Below, in pieces: positions 37,930 to 51,759 of a stretch of DNA of 64,000 nt (the stretch's first letter is position 1; each line of letters opens with the position of its first letter). The notes under the pieces were generated by a model, which searched no databases, was not told the origin of the DNA, and saw only the letters and a program-made list of their open reading frames with translations. The translations under genes were made by a program, and so were the position numbers. The DNA is from Brachyhypopomus gauderio (taxonomy: Eukaryota; Chordata; Actinopteri; Gymnotiformes; Hypopomidae). Location: NCBI RefSeq assembly GCF_052324685.1, contig NC_135213.1, positions 448,501-512,500 on the forward strand. The letters are read 5' to 3'.

Positions 37930-39008
37930 TAGGGTTGCAGCGGTAACCGGTTTCACGGTATACCACGGTATTAAAATGCACGGTTATCATACCGTGTGCG
38001 TTTGCTTATTACCGGTAAAAAGCAAGCCAGCGGAGAAACTGACCCGCGCATGCGCAACTCCGCTCCGGTTCAGCTACTAAGCACACAGCAGTGAGAATGG
38101 CAGAAAGTGCATTAGACTTAACAAATTTTTTAACAAAAAAAAAGCTTAACTAAAATCAGCGGCGAAAATGACGTAATCGCGGTGGCTCCGCCGGTGAGCG
38201 CGGGTCTCGCGCGCTGTCGATTCGCGAGGTCGTGCACGTCTCGAATTTTGTAACTTTGCGCGCGTCGCGCCTCAGCGCAATGAACAAAGTCATGTTTGCA
38301 GGGTTCATACACCTTTATAAGGTGGAATTAAAGCACTTGTACGTAACTTTAAAGGTCCGTTTCAATATTTCCCAGCACCTTAAACTTAATTAAGTTAAAT
38401 ATTTATACATATACTCAAAATAATTCGCTTTTTATTAAATTATTTAATGGTTGTTTATTTTCAAAACGCCCAGTCTTAACGTCTTCACGTTCTCTCGTGT
38501 TTCGTCCTGGAATTACAAGAGGCTCGTATTTGTTAACGTAATACAAAAGAACTGTGCCGAGTCGCGCGCTACGGTCACTAGTGAAAGTGTAAATCCATAG
38601 ATTTTTAAGGTCCTTGCTTTCACTGGATGTGAAAGATGCCATTAATTTACATGCGTTCATTTTCAAAATTTTACGTGCCTGTTTTTCATATGTTAAAACC
38701 AGACTCGGTGTGAAAGCCTTAAAAGCCTAAAAAAAAAAATGAAATCCATGATTTAGGTTTATCTAATTTTGCAGTATTTATTTAAACATGTGTACAGCTT
38801 ATTTTTTTAAAGGAGACATTTTGTATACAATAGTTCCAGGTTTCTACAATAAATAGTTAATTGAACAAAAAAAACTTGTAATTTCTTTAAGGGTCAGTGT
38901 ATCTTTTAATAATATACAAACTAACTGTGATACCGTGATAACCGTGATACCGCGGTATTTTCTGAGACGGTTATCATACCGTGAAAATCTCATACCGTTG
39001 CAACCCTA
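37930..39008. mobile_element. hAT-type non-autonomous DNA transposon, 8-bp target duplication
   Basis: The element starts TAGGGTTGCAGCGGTAACCG and ends with the inverted match ATACCGTTGCAACCCTA. CTCAGGAC flanks both ends exactly (37922-37929 and 39009-39016). Subterminal arrays of CGGTAT/GATACCG lie at both ends. No transposase frame is present. Confidence 0.9.
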
Positions 39009-39999
39009 CTCAGGACTCACTGATGGTTACCTTGAATTTACTAACTAAGTAAAGAACCCTGCAAACATAGCTGTTTAAATCTTGAAACCTACTAATTAAC
39101 CCAACACTTTAGTTGTGACTCTACTAATACTTAACCCAATATTTAACTACTTTATTTAACTACTTAAATACTAGTATTTTAAACGAAAATATACTTTCTG
39201 ACTCTACTAATACTTAATATTTACCTACTGACATGACGAATACTTTTGCTGTTTGACAAAATGACTGAACGGTTAAAAGTAATATTGCACAGATTAATAA
39301 AGGCTCATCAGAGTAAAATGGTTACAATTATTCAGTTTTGCAGGTTTACTGTAGCCTATCAGACGTGTTTTGATGTTTCAGGTTTTTATTACTGCATTTA
39401 AATAAAAAAGTTGTATGGCTCACCGCTCGTCATAGGACAACTCTCACCTTTACTTTTATGGACTACTGTAATTAATGATAAATATGCACTAAAATATAAT
39501 ATTGTATATTAATATGTTCTACGTTCCTCCGGCAGACCAACTCCTGAACTGAAGATCCGGATTTGATGGCGCATAACAAACGTTCCCCAGTTAATGAACC
39601 CCAAACACAACAGCAGCCTGCAATACTGCCTCATACTGTGAAACAACATTCAGTCCCCACATTTAAAAGTCTAAATTCACCGCAGTTGGCTGTTACTGTC
39701 ATTAAAACGGCAAATTAAATTTAACATACATGTACAGCAACAAATGCAGTAAAATACCATTACTGAATTTCAATTAACTGTCCATATAATCAATTTATTC
39801 TATACTTCTATTTTATCTTGCCAAACAAAATACACGAAATAGGCAACAACTGTAATAGGCAACAACTGTGTCGCAGTGAATAAAGGTTAGCTGGGTTTAC
39901 TGGGTTAAATGGGTTTACTGGGCCGCTACCCAGTTAGCTGCGCCGCTATCATTAGTCATCTTGGCTAACGTTGGCCCGCTAGCTCCGTAACGGCTGCTT

Positions 40000-40420
40000 T
40001 AACCCCCGCAGACGGACATCGTGGTTGTAGATTAACGTTACCTGAAGCCTTTCTGTCACTGCGCCTCCGCAAAAAATCCCAAACGTGAATTCAGCTGAAT
40101 TTTCAACAACTAATGACAAAAAAACAAATAAACACGTAGACTTATATTAGTGTTGTGCCCATGGCGGCGTGAAGCTTCGCGCGGAGGCAGCGCGAGCCGG
40201 AGCGGAATTCCCAGAATCGCCAGAGTCCCGACACTCTGGAAAACAGGGCGAGCTCGAGGCTGGGGGGGGGCGGGGTTTCCACGGCTGTGGGCGGGGTTTC
40301 CACGGGTGTGGGCGGGCTTAAGACTTCTGCATTGGTTGATCTTGCGTTACTTATTATCGGGTCCCTCTGCGCGCACCCGTTACATCTCGACGTGGGCTCG
40401 GGTGTGCAAGTAATTTACAC
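40000..40420. promoter_or_regulatory. CpG-rich stretch, possible lifr/osmr promoter region
   Basis: CpG-dense sequence with GGGCGGGGTTTCC repeats (40269-40315) lies between the head-to-head lifr and osmr genes, about 0.4-0.8 kb upstream of the osmr start codon. On the minus strand a plausible donor (CTTCAG|GTAACG, exon edge at 40042) could end a non-coding first exon of lifr. No TATA box is seen. The role is inferred from base composition and position only. Confidence 0.4.
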
Positions 40421-40792
40421 AAGCATTAAGATATACGTTAAATTAATCTCCGGATTATTTCACTTTGATCTGCATTCTGAGTTTTTAAGTTGTGCACGTG
40501 TGTGATGTGTGTTTGTGACCAAGGGTCATTTCACTAACTAGATAAATTTGTCAAACCGGTTATTTAGCCTACTCCATCATTTAACTGCCTCGTAAGTAAG
40601 AAACTATGCTGACTGGATTAATCTTCAAAATACGACGATGTATTGACCTCTTTCATACGCCTACTTGGACAATAAACCCAGACCACAGCAGGTGTGAAAA
40701 GCGGAAGACGTTTACACGGAGACACGACATGCACGCACTTTTCTTCAGACGCGTGCAAAGATCAGACGCCACTCGGACCCGGGGTCACCAAA

Positions 40793-40862
40793 ATGTATCT
40801 GCTCTGGTCAGCGACGGTTCTGTTTATGACCTGTGTACAACACGCACACCGACTGTCAGCAG
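40793..40862 (+). CDS. osmr: osmr exon 1: signal peptide
   Basis: Encodes [20 protein letters not shown], then LSA, a typical signal peptide. The ATG follows ACCAAA. The donor is GTTGGT, phase 1, as in lifr exon 1. The 5' UTR start is unknown. Confidence 0.82.
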
Positions 40863-43800
40863 GTTGGTGGATTGTGGTTCATAGGCGGATGGTGTTCATT
40901 CTGAAGCCTGCTTGTTGTCCATCAGCAGTTTGATTCACGGTGATGTTTTATCGCAGGAAGCTGCGATTCTCAGCCGAACATCGTTGAACTTCACGCCAAG
41001 GACACGTGGAACTTAGAGGTGCGGTGGACAGCGAATGAAAAACAGATCCGCAAGTTTCAGGTTTATGAATTTCAAATTGGGAGCAACGAAAGCTTTACGG
41101 TCGTCGACCAGGTAAATGATGAATGACTTATTTTCTTAATTTTTCATTTTATTTTACTACTTCGTTTTATGCTATGTGTTGATTTGTGTACGTTTGCAGA
41201 AGAATGTCAGTATAGAGGCGTCGGAAACAGGTGCTCCGTTATACACGTGGGTTTGGACATCCGCGCTGCCTCTCCCGTGCGCGGACCACTCCGTGCGAGT
41301 GAGATGCGTCTCTGTCTCGTCGCTCGCGAGCTCCTGGAGCGAATGGACAACCATTACCGGTAGGAAATCACAGCACAGGATTAACATCTTAGATCTGTCT
41401 ATTTGTCTATCTAGCTGTCTACTTTGACCCTCTCCAGTGTATTACATGAACTGCACATACATGATCGTGAACTGCATATTAATGCTGCATCCTCAAAGCA
41501 ACCAGTCACACTACGGTCACACTACGGTCACACACCCCTCACACACTCTCTTCACCCTCCTGCTGTCTTGGAAAAGGTACCGTAGCAATCTGGCCCTGAC
41601 AGCCAGACTGTGCAACAGCCGCTTGTCCAAAGCTATTAGACTAGTCCAATTGTCTATATAATCCTGTGTAGTCCTACAGTCGTATGTATAGTCCTGTGTG
41701 GTCATACTGTCTTATGTGTGTAGTCCTACTGTCTTATGTATATAGTCCTTTGTAGTCCTACTGTCTTATGTGTATATAGTCCTGTGTAGTCTTACTGTCT
41801 TGTGTATATATCCCATGTAGTCCCACTGTCTTATGTGTATATATTCCTGTGTAGTCCCACTGTCTTATGTGTATATAGTCCTGTGTGTTCCCACTGTTTA
41901 CTGTAGCACCCTGGTCCTGGAGGAACGTTGTTTCGTCTCACTGTGTACTATAACGCACTGTATATGGTTTAAATGACGAAATAAATAAATAAATAATTTT
42001 ACTTGATTTTCTTGTAATACACTAGACCAGAGGTCCTCAACTGGCGGACCGCGGTCCGGATCCGAACCCGAATGCAGTCTTGTCCGGACCCAATCTCATT
42101 CCCGATTAACTGGATACGAACCCAAAAATTTTTTTTATTAATTATGATGGAGAAATAATTTTAAACCAGAGCATTTATTTCAGCGCTATTGAAAAAACAC
42201 TCCGTTCGCTCAACAACTTTCGTTCGCTACCCCCGCCGCCCCGGACCTCAGGTCATAGCTATCTGCCAAATTTGGACCGCGGAATAATATAGTTGAATAC
42301 CCCTGCACTAGACAAATGAAGGGACGTGAACTGCCTGGTGTGTGTGGACGAGTGTGGCTCCCCTGGTTGGGCTTCTAGTGAAGCTCCAGCAGATATGAGG
42401 ACGTGTGTCTTCAGCTGAGCTGAGCTGCCATGTTGAGGCCTCGCCGCCGTGTTCATGTCTCACAGCTGTTTTTGGCTCTGTGTTTCAGGGCATCACCACT
42501 TGCCCTCTGGGCAGGTCCGGCTCTTCCCAATGCAGCAGGTGCTACGGGAAGGCTCCTCCGCGATCTTCTGCTGCATCCCAGCTGACGGAGCAAACGTCAC
42601 CACCATGAAGATGGCAAACAAACCATACTCGCTAGATCCGGTGAGCCAGCACGTACGAGCCATCAGGGTGGAAGGACTCAAGCCCAACCGATTTGGCCTG
42701 AACTTCATCTGTCAGGACGACTCGGGCAAAAAGAGGACGGTTTTGAACTACGTAACCTGTGAGTGTTTGGGACTGGAACGTGTGCTTGTGTCATTTGCAA
42801 GGTGCCAGCCAAACTGTAATCACTTCGCATGCAGTTATGTAATGTTATATTAGATAGATATACATTTGGTGTGATGTTTCTGCTGTTAGGTCAAACCCAA
42901 GCAGTGGCTGTTCTCCTGCGGTGTGATGTGGTGTTTGTAGTCCTGCGGTGTGATGTGATGTTTGTGGCCCTGCGGTGTTATATTGCGTATGTGCTCCTGT
43001 GGTGTGATTTGTTCCTCAGTTCCGCCAGAGATACCGCAGAACCTGACCTGTGGGACCAGTGACCTGCGGGAAGTCGTCTGCTCCTGGATACCCGGCAGGA
43101 AACCGAACCTGTACAGCTTCCGCCGTCGCAACTACACACTCCACTTCCAGTCAGTCCAGTCTCAATTTCAGCACTGCATCAATGGGAGCAAATATCAGTG
43201 CATTCTGACAGACTATAATAACTGCTATAGATCAGTGGATACTCTTACTGTGTCTTGTCTCTGCATACTGTATATGCTTGTGCATTAGGACAGATCTGCA
43301 TAAACTAGTATTTCTGACAGACTCCAGGTAACCACTGAGACAGAAGAATGATTTTTCATAGACAATTCTGATTATTGTTCATAGCAGAATCTTGAAAAAT
43401 AAAATCAGTTAAAATCAGTGTGTAAAGTTATTCACACACATCTTTGATAAGGAGCCATGTATTAAGGGGGTTAATATACAGTTAATGTAGTGCCTTCCAG
43501 TCAAAACTGCCTCCAGGTTGATACAAGAGACTGTGTTCTGTTTGGGGACCATGGTGGGTTTATGTTGTAAGGTCAGGATGGCTTGGTTAGCCCACACTCA
43601 GGAACTGACACTAGATCCCATGGTAAGATTAGAATGTGACTGTGCGTCAACCAATGAAGCCCAAGAAGGAACTAATGCTGTGTTCTCACTGCAAGGCTGA
43701 TCATATCTCTAATTTATCTTGCCAGCAACATGAGTGACATTGCAACAAAACATTGCTCTTGTGAACCTGTTGCTAGATACACTGACACTCAGAAGTGGTA

Positions 43801-46800
43801 TTTTACATTTATAGCACTTGGCTGACACATTAATCCAAGCTAACTTTCAATTATGAGTTAATACAGGTCAAACAAATGAGGGTTAAGGGCCTTGTAGGGT
43901 CCTGACAGGGGCAGTCTGGCTTGAACTGGCACCTTACTGATCAAACACCCTAACCACTGAACTACTGCCATGTACTGCGTGCTGTGCTGTGATTCCTGCA
44001 GGAGCTCAGATGGTGGATATGGAGCAGGTGTTCCATGTGACGTGATGCACTCGAGATGTACGTTCAGCGTAGTGCCTGAGCAGAGTTTCTACAACATCTC
44101 CATCCTGGTGAAAAATGCCCTGGGAGAGGAGAGACAGAACTACGCCTTCAACATCTCCGACAGAGGTGTGTGGAAACCAGTACCACAACCAGTACCACAA
44201 CCAGTACCACAGCCAGAGTCAACACAGTCCACCCTGTATAAATGGTACTTGCTTCAGCTAAAGGAATAAAACCACACTGCCAAATATGAGAAGTCCTGGC
44301 ACCACACCTAATAATCACATATGTTTAACTTTAAAAAAAGACAACTACATTTCTAGTAGGTCTAAATACTCTGCTTATATGTACTTCACTTGCATAGATT
44401 TGGATAATCATTTTCTTATTTTGGCTAATGCTGGATTTATCCTGTGTTATTAAGGGCACCTCTTGCAATCTCCGTGTAAGGGACTCATTTGCAAAGTGGT
44501 CATGTCACAAAAAATCCGTCAAGAATCAAAAATCTAAAAGCTGTTCTTTTTTTTATTGGAGTATCAATGCAAACAAACTTCCCATTTTCTTCAGGGATGT
44601 TAATGCTAGCTGACAGCTATTGCAGTTCCCTCTCTTACTGAAAATGCTTTTCTAAGGGGAGAAATCTCATGTTCGCCTCATATTCACCCAATAGCCCAGT
44701 TCTACTTCAGTAGAAGTACCACAAAGCCATGCATAGCATACTTTACCACTTTAAACTACACTATATTGGTAAAAGTATTCGCTCACTCTACTTGACTCAT
44801 ATATGAGCTTAAGTGACATCCCATTCCTAATCCATAGGGTTCAATATGACATTGGTCCACCCTTTGTGGCTAGAACAGCTTCAACTCTTCTAGGAAGGCT
44901 GTCCACAAGGGTTAGGAGTGTGTTTATGGGGATTTTTGACCAGAAGCACATTTGTGAGGTCACATACTGATGTTGGATGAGAAGGCCTGGCTCTCAGTCT
45001 CCGCTAGAATTCATCCCAAAAGTCTTCTATCGGGTTGAGGTCAGGACTCCGTGCAGGCCAGTCAAGTTCATCCACACCAGACTTTGCTTTCCATGTCTTT
45101 ATGGAAATGTTGGAAGAGGAAGGGTCCAGCTCCAAACTGTTCCCACAAAGTTGGCGACCGGAATTGTCCAAAAGGTTTTGGTATGCTGAAGCATTCAATG
45201 GTCCTTTCACTTGAACTGGAGGGCCAAGCCCAGCTCCTGAAAAACAACCCCACACTATAATTCGCCCTCCACCAAACTTTACACTCGGCACAGTGCAGTC
45301 ACACAACAAGTACTGTTCTCCTGACATCTGCCAAATCCAGACTCGTCCATCAGATTGCCAGATAGAAAAGCCTGATTCATCACTATAGAGAACATGGCTC
45401 CACTGCTCTAGCATCCAGTGGTGGCGTGCTTTACATCACTGCATCAAATGCTTTGCATTGTACTTGATGTATGGTTTGGATGCAGCTGCTCGACCATGGA
45501 ATCCCATTCCATGAAGCTCTCAGTGCACTGTTCTTGAGCTAATCTGAAGTGACCGACTCTGCTTAATGTTGGCGACCTCTTCACACTATGCACTTCAGCA
45601 TCCGTTGACCCTGCCCCATCAGTTTACATGGTCTGCCACTTTGTGACTGAGTTGTTGTCATTCCCAACCACTTCCATTTTCTTATAATACAGCGGACAGT
45701 TGAATGTGGAATATTTAGGAGCAAGAAATTTTCACGACCTATCATAGTTCCACGTTGGAATTCACTGAGCTCCTGAGAGTGACCCATTCTTTTACAAACG
45801 TTTGTAAAAACAGTCTGCATGCCTAGGTGCTTAATTGTATACACCTGTGGCCATAGAAGTGATTGGAACACCTGATTCCAATAATTTGGATGGGTGAGTG
45901 AATGAATACTTTTGGCAATGTAGTGTATCGCTTTATCTCACTCGAAACTAAAACAAAAAAAAGATTAATTAATTAATGTATTATTATTATTGTTGTTGTT
46001 GTTCCCACTTGAAAGTAGCTCAGTGGGTTGTGCTTTGGGGCTGATGTGTGAGCTTCTATAAATGGCTCAGGATAATTGTTTTGTTACTGGAAGGAATGTG
46101 ATGAATTGTTCTGGAATGTTCTAGAGCTTATTATTATTAAAATCCCAAGTTATGAACTGGTCTAATTTGTTGAAGAGGGATGTGTAGGTGTTTATAATTA
46201 TTCAGGATGGTGAGGAATTGTTTAGGAATTGTTTAGGAATGCTCTGTGTCGTCTCCACCCAGTCTTTCCTGTTGCCGCGGATGTCTCTGTAATAGCGGGG
46301 GTGACAGACGCTGAGATTTCCTGGGCATTAACTGGGAATTTTTCTGGCCTGCAATTTTCCTGCCGGATCACACTGGAGTCAGCTGGAGAACAAAGGGTGA
46401 GCTGTTTCCCTTCTGGCATGGGCTGTAACTCCACAACTCTACTGTAACTCCACAACTCTACTGTAACTCTACAACTCTACTGTAACTCTACAACTCTACT
46501 GTAACTCCACAACTCTACTGTAACTCCACAACTCTACTGTGGAGGAAGAGATCGGAAGTGTATAAAGTGCTTATGCTCACATGTCCAGTATGTTTTCATT
46601 TTAAACAGCAAGTTCATAAACGAAAACCATGATGAAATGTTCATTAAACATCATGTTCAACACTGTATGAATGAGGAATGTGAGGTATGGATGTGGTATG
46701 GTAAAGGTGTGGTAAAATTGTGTGTGTGTGTGTGTACACAAGGTATGGTATAGGCATCGTGTGCATGTGTGTGTGTCTTACAGGAGCTGCAGTTTGTGAT

Positions 46801-49800
46801 CCCTGAGTGGGAGCAGCGTGTGTGTGTGCGTGTGCAGCAGCTGCAGCCCAGCTGTCAGTATAGCGTCACACTCTGCTGCGGCCTGCAGGGGAAGCACTGT
46901 GGACCCACCACCGCCCCCACCCACTTCAGCACAGGTCAGCTACACCACCGCCCCCACCCACTTCAGCACAGGTCAGCTACACCACCGCCCCCACCCACTT
47001 CAGCACAGGTCAGCTACACCACCGCCCCCACCCACTTCAGCACAGGTCAGCTACACCACCGCCCCCACCCACTTCAGCACAGGTCAGCTACACCACCGCC
47101 CCCACCCACTTCAGCACAGGTCAGCAACACCACCGCCCCCACCCACTTCAGCACAGGTCGGCTACACCACCGCCCCCACCCACTTCAGCACAGGTCAGCT
47201 ACACCACCGCCCCCACCCACTTCAGCACAGGTCGGCTACACCACCGCCCCCACCCACTTCAGCACAGGTCAGCAACACCACCGCCCCCACCCACTTCAGC
47301 ACAGGTCAGCAACACCACAGGTCAGCAACACCACCGCCCCCACCCACTTCAGCACAGGTCAGCTACACCACCGCCCCCACCCACTTCAGCACAGGTCAGC
47401 TACACCACCGCCCCCACCCACTTCAGCACAGGTCGGCTACACCACCGCCCCCACCCACTTCAGCACAGGTCAGCTACACCACCGCCCCCACCCACTTCAG
47501 CACAGGTCGGCTACACCACCGCCCCCACCCACTTCAGCACAGGTCAGCTACACCACCGCGCCCCACCCACTTCAGCACAGGTCAGCTACACCACCGCCCC
47601 CACCCACTTCAGCACAGGTCAGCTACACCACCGCCCCCACCCACTTCAGCACAGGTCGGCTACACCACCGCCCCCCACCCACTTCAGCACAGGTCGGCTA
47701 CACCACCGCCCCCACCCACTTCAGCACAGGTCAGCTACACCACCGCCCCCACCCACTTCAGCACAGGTCAGCTACACCACCGCCCCCACCCACTTCAGCA
47801 CAGGTCAGCTACACCACCGCCCCCACCCACTTCAGCACAGGTCAGCTACACCAGCACAGATCTGTCGCTCCTCACACAGATCAGTGCTCAGATAAAGTCT
47901 CTCTTCCTCTGCTATTGTCTCCAGATCCTCTAGTGATGCTCGATGTCTGGCGGAAGATTGAAGGCCGAGGTCTCAATCGCATCATCACTGTTCTGTGGAA
48001 AACTGTATGTTTCAGATTGAGAAGCACTTACTGATACATGCAGTTGAAACCACATCATACCAGTGCCCTTTCATCGAGTGAGCTTTGCGTTCAGTTATGC
48101 TTGTCCTGTTGGCGAGGACATATCCATATATTTCTCTCTCTGTGTTAGTTTAACAGTGGTTCAGACTCCAATATCCAGCTGTTTGAAGTGTGTGTGAAGC
48201 AGACGGATGCTGAGGAGAAAGTGTGTGAGAATGCCACAAAGGCGCAGGTGGATTTAACAGTGGGACCTGGAGTTTGTCATGTTTCAGTGAGAGCAGTCAC
48301 ACTCATGGGCTTATCTGTACCAAACAACATCACTATTCCAGCACTGCACCTAGGTGACTACTGCACACACACACACACACACCTTCTGCAGTAGTGTATC
48401 TACCCCCCAGCAACCCCCCCCACACACACACTACATATGACATGTTAGAGCTGGGCATACTGAAGTATTCTTTTTAACTATTTAACAGTTAATTATTTTA
48501 TTGCATCACTTATTAACAATTAAATATTGCCCAATTATGGAAATATATGGATATACTGTTTAAAGTAATGACTGTATGGAAGATTTCGTATATAACAAAG
48601 TAATAGATTGATGGATACACTCTGCACTATGACTAACTTTGTGTACTGTCAGTTCCAGAGGTATTGGAGAAGAGGATTATGGGTAACACGGAGGGATTCC
48701 AGTTGTCTTGGTCCAGTGTTGCCTCAGCTACTTGTGGCTACAATGTAGAGTGGTGCATGATGGGTAGTGCAGCACAATGTGATCTGCAGTGGAGCAAAGT
48801 GCCAGCCAATCAGACGTCCTTGTTTCTGAGAGCAGGTACAGAAATACAGTATACAGGAACCACTTTGCAATGCTCAATCACAGCTTTATGTAATCCTGTG
48901 AGGTCCAATCCCAGATCTTTATTCCAAAATTATGCTTGTCATTACACGATCCTGTTCTGTCAAAACATCCTGTCCTCATATACTGTGAAACTTGGCAAGT
49001 GATGCTCACAGAATGTAGCTGTCCTGGAGAGTTTAGTTCGACCCTGTTTTAACACATACTCGATCCAGTTGATCAAGTCCTTCAGTAGCATCTTTACATC
49101 AAGCTAGGATTGCTCAGTTAGAGTTGGGGTTAAACCCATACTGGTCCAGCCTGTGCTGGGGGGACTGTGTGTCCCAAAAAGGGAGTCCCCAAAAGAGCCC
49201 CAACTAAATATTGTGGGCTGTACATGCTCATACTTTTCAGTTGGTCAGCATTTCTAAAAATCCTATTTTTGTATTGGTCTTTTAATATTCTAATCTTCTG
49301 AGATACTGAATTTGAGGTTTTCATTGTCAGTTATAACCATCACACACTCCACATTCCTATATACACTCTATTGCCAAAAGTATTTGCTCACCTTCCTTGA
49401 CTCACATATGAGCTTAAGGGACATCCCATTCCAAATCCATAACGTTCAAAATGACGTTGGTCAACCCTTTACAGCTAGAACAGATTCAATTCTTATTGGA
49501 AGGCTGTCCACAAGGTTTAGGAGTGTGTTTATGGGGATTTTTGACCATTCTTCCAGAAGCGCATTTGTTAGGTCACAAACTGATGTTGGATGAGAAGGTC
49601 TGGCTCTCGGTCTCCACTCTAATTCATCCTAAAGATGTTCTATCAGGTTGAGGTCAGGACTCTGCACGCCAGTCTAGTTCATCCACACCTCATCCAGACT
49701 CTGCCATCCATGTCTGTATGGACCTTTCTTTGTGCACTGGTGCACTGTCATGTTGGAAGAGGAAGGGGCCAGCTCCAGACTGTTCCCACAAAGTTGGGAG

Positions 49801-51719
49801 AATGGAATTGTCCAAAATGTCTTGGTATGTTGAAGTATTCAGAGTTCCTTTCACTGGAACTAAGGGACCAAGCTCAGCTCCTGAAAAACAACCCCACACC
49901 ATAATCCCCCCTCCACCAAACTTTACACTTGGCACAATGCAGTCAGACAAGTACCATTCTCCTGGCAACTGCCAAACCCAGACTCATCCACCAGATTGCT
50001 AGATGGAGAAGCGCAATTCGACACTCCAGAGAATGCGCCTCCATTGCTCTAGAGTCCAGTGGCGGCATGTTTTGCATTGCACATGGCTTGGATATAGCTG
50101 CTTGACCATGGAAGTCTTGAACTAATCTGAAGGCCACATGAAGTTTGGATGCCCGTATTGAGTGTAGTGATTGACTCTTCGCACTATGAAATTTGAAACT
50201 TCACTCAAAACTCAAACAATTAGGCTCGGGGACAGCTTTCCCCCCAAGAGCCATCACTGCACTTGCACTGAACAACATGTAAAAATAAAGGCAACAATAA
50301 TGTAAATTCTCAAACCCATGTGCAATACAACTGGTGTGCAATACTTTCCCATGTGCAATATTATGTATCATATACTGTAAATAGCTTATGTGCAATATTC
50401 AAAACATTTTGAAATAATCTACCAGAACTATTTTGTAAATGTGGCACTACTTTTAACTTATCATTTTATTTCATTGTGTGTATTTATTCATCCCAACAAG
50501 CACCTTGGAGTAGAATCAAATTTCATTGTAATGCAAATTATAATGACAATAAAGGTGATTCTGATTCTATGCGCTTCAACATCCGCTGACCCTGATCCAT
50601 CAGTTTACGTGGCCCACCACTTCACGACTGGATTTGTTGCACAGGTGGCATCCTATCACAGTTCCATGCTGGAATTCACTGAGCTCCTGAGAGCAACCCA
50701 TTCTTTCACAAATGTTTGTAAAAACAGTCTGCATGCTTAGGTGCTTAATTTTATACACCTGTGTCCATGGAAGTGATTGGAACACCTGATTCCAATAATT
50801 TGGACAGATGAGGGAATACTTTTGGCAATATAATGTATTATATACACACACACACACACACACACACAAACTCTCAAACCTGCCTGATTACATCTGGCAG
50901 TGACTTGCATGTAAAGAGTAAACCCAGCATGTTGACGTGGACATTACTGACTATAGGTCTGTATTGTGGACAAGACTGACTGTAGGTCTGTATGGTGTTT
51001 GGTTTTTTACAGATGGTTTCAGGAAGGGCTGTAGATACACATTCAGAATCCTCAGCTGCCATGGGGAAGGGTACCGCATTCACGAGAAACATGTCGGCTA
51101 TTTGGAAGAGCAGAGTGAGAACACACACAGATGCACACACAGATACAAACAAACACTTTTTTAACACATGCAAACACGTACTCGGACACAAACACTCTTC
51201 ATGTGCTCAACACACTCTTACACACACATCACCCTTCCTGTGCTGTAATGGTGCTCTACCCATGGGCTCCATTTGACCAAAAGGGAATAGACGTGTTTCT
51301 GCAGAATTATTGTACTGAATATTATTATTATTAATAATAATAATAATAATAATAATACGAATCGAATACACACCATTTGAACATGGATTCCTAAAGCCAA
51401 GTTTATGATGGTATACGGATTTATAAATTCAAGACACACACCAGGCCCTCCTGCTTTAAAGTCTAAGTTGTTTTGCTGAGAGGTGCTGAGTCCATCTGTT
51501 AGCTGGAATGTGTGTAAGGATATGTGCTGTTGTTCTGACAGAGCCCCTTCAGTTTCCAGAGCTGTTTCATTCTGTGAGTGTCAGCTGGTCTTCTGTAAAA
51601 CTGGAATGGACTTTTAACGAGGAGGATCCGGCTCATCCTGGATTTATCACAGGATACATGATAACGGTCTACAGTGATTCTGACCAGAATGCTTCTCACA
51701 GTTAGTCTCTCTCTCTCTA

Positions 51720-51759
<40 letters not shown>

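Noticed and set aside
40150..40933. Open frames upstream of the osmr start as alternative N-termini
   Set aside because: They lack a signal peptide or hydrophobic start; the ATG at 40793 gives one and keeps phase with exon 2.
43150..43288. Continuation of osmr exon 5 frame past 43149
   Set aside because: The frame stays open, but using GTCAGT at 43150 restores phase 2, the 130-nt length of the lifr counterpart and a clean join to exon 6.
46769..48034. Open frames of 371-421 codons rich in Pro/His/Thr
   Set aside because: Read-through of the 37-bp minisatellite joined to the true osmr exons 8 and 9; the donor lies at the first unit.
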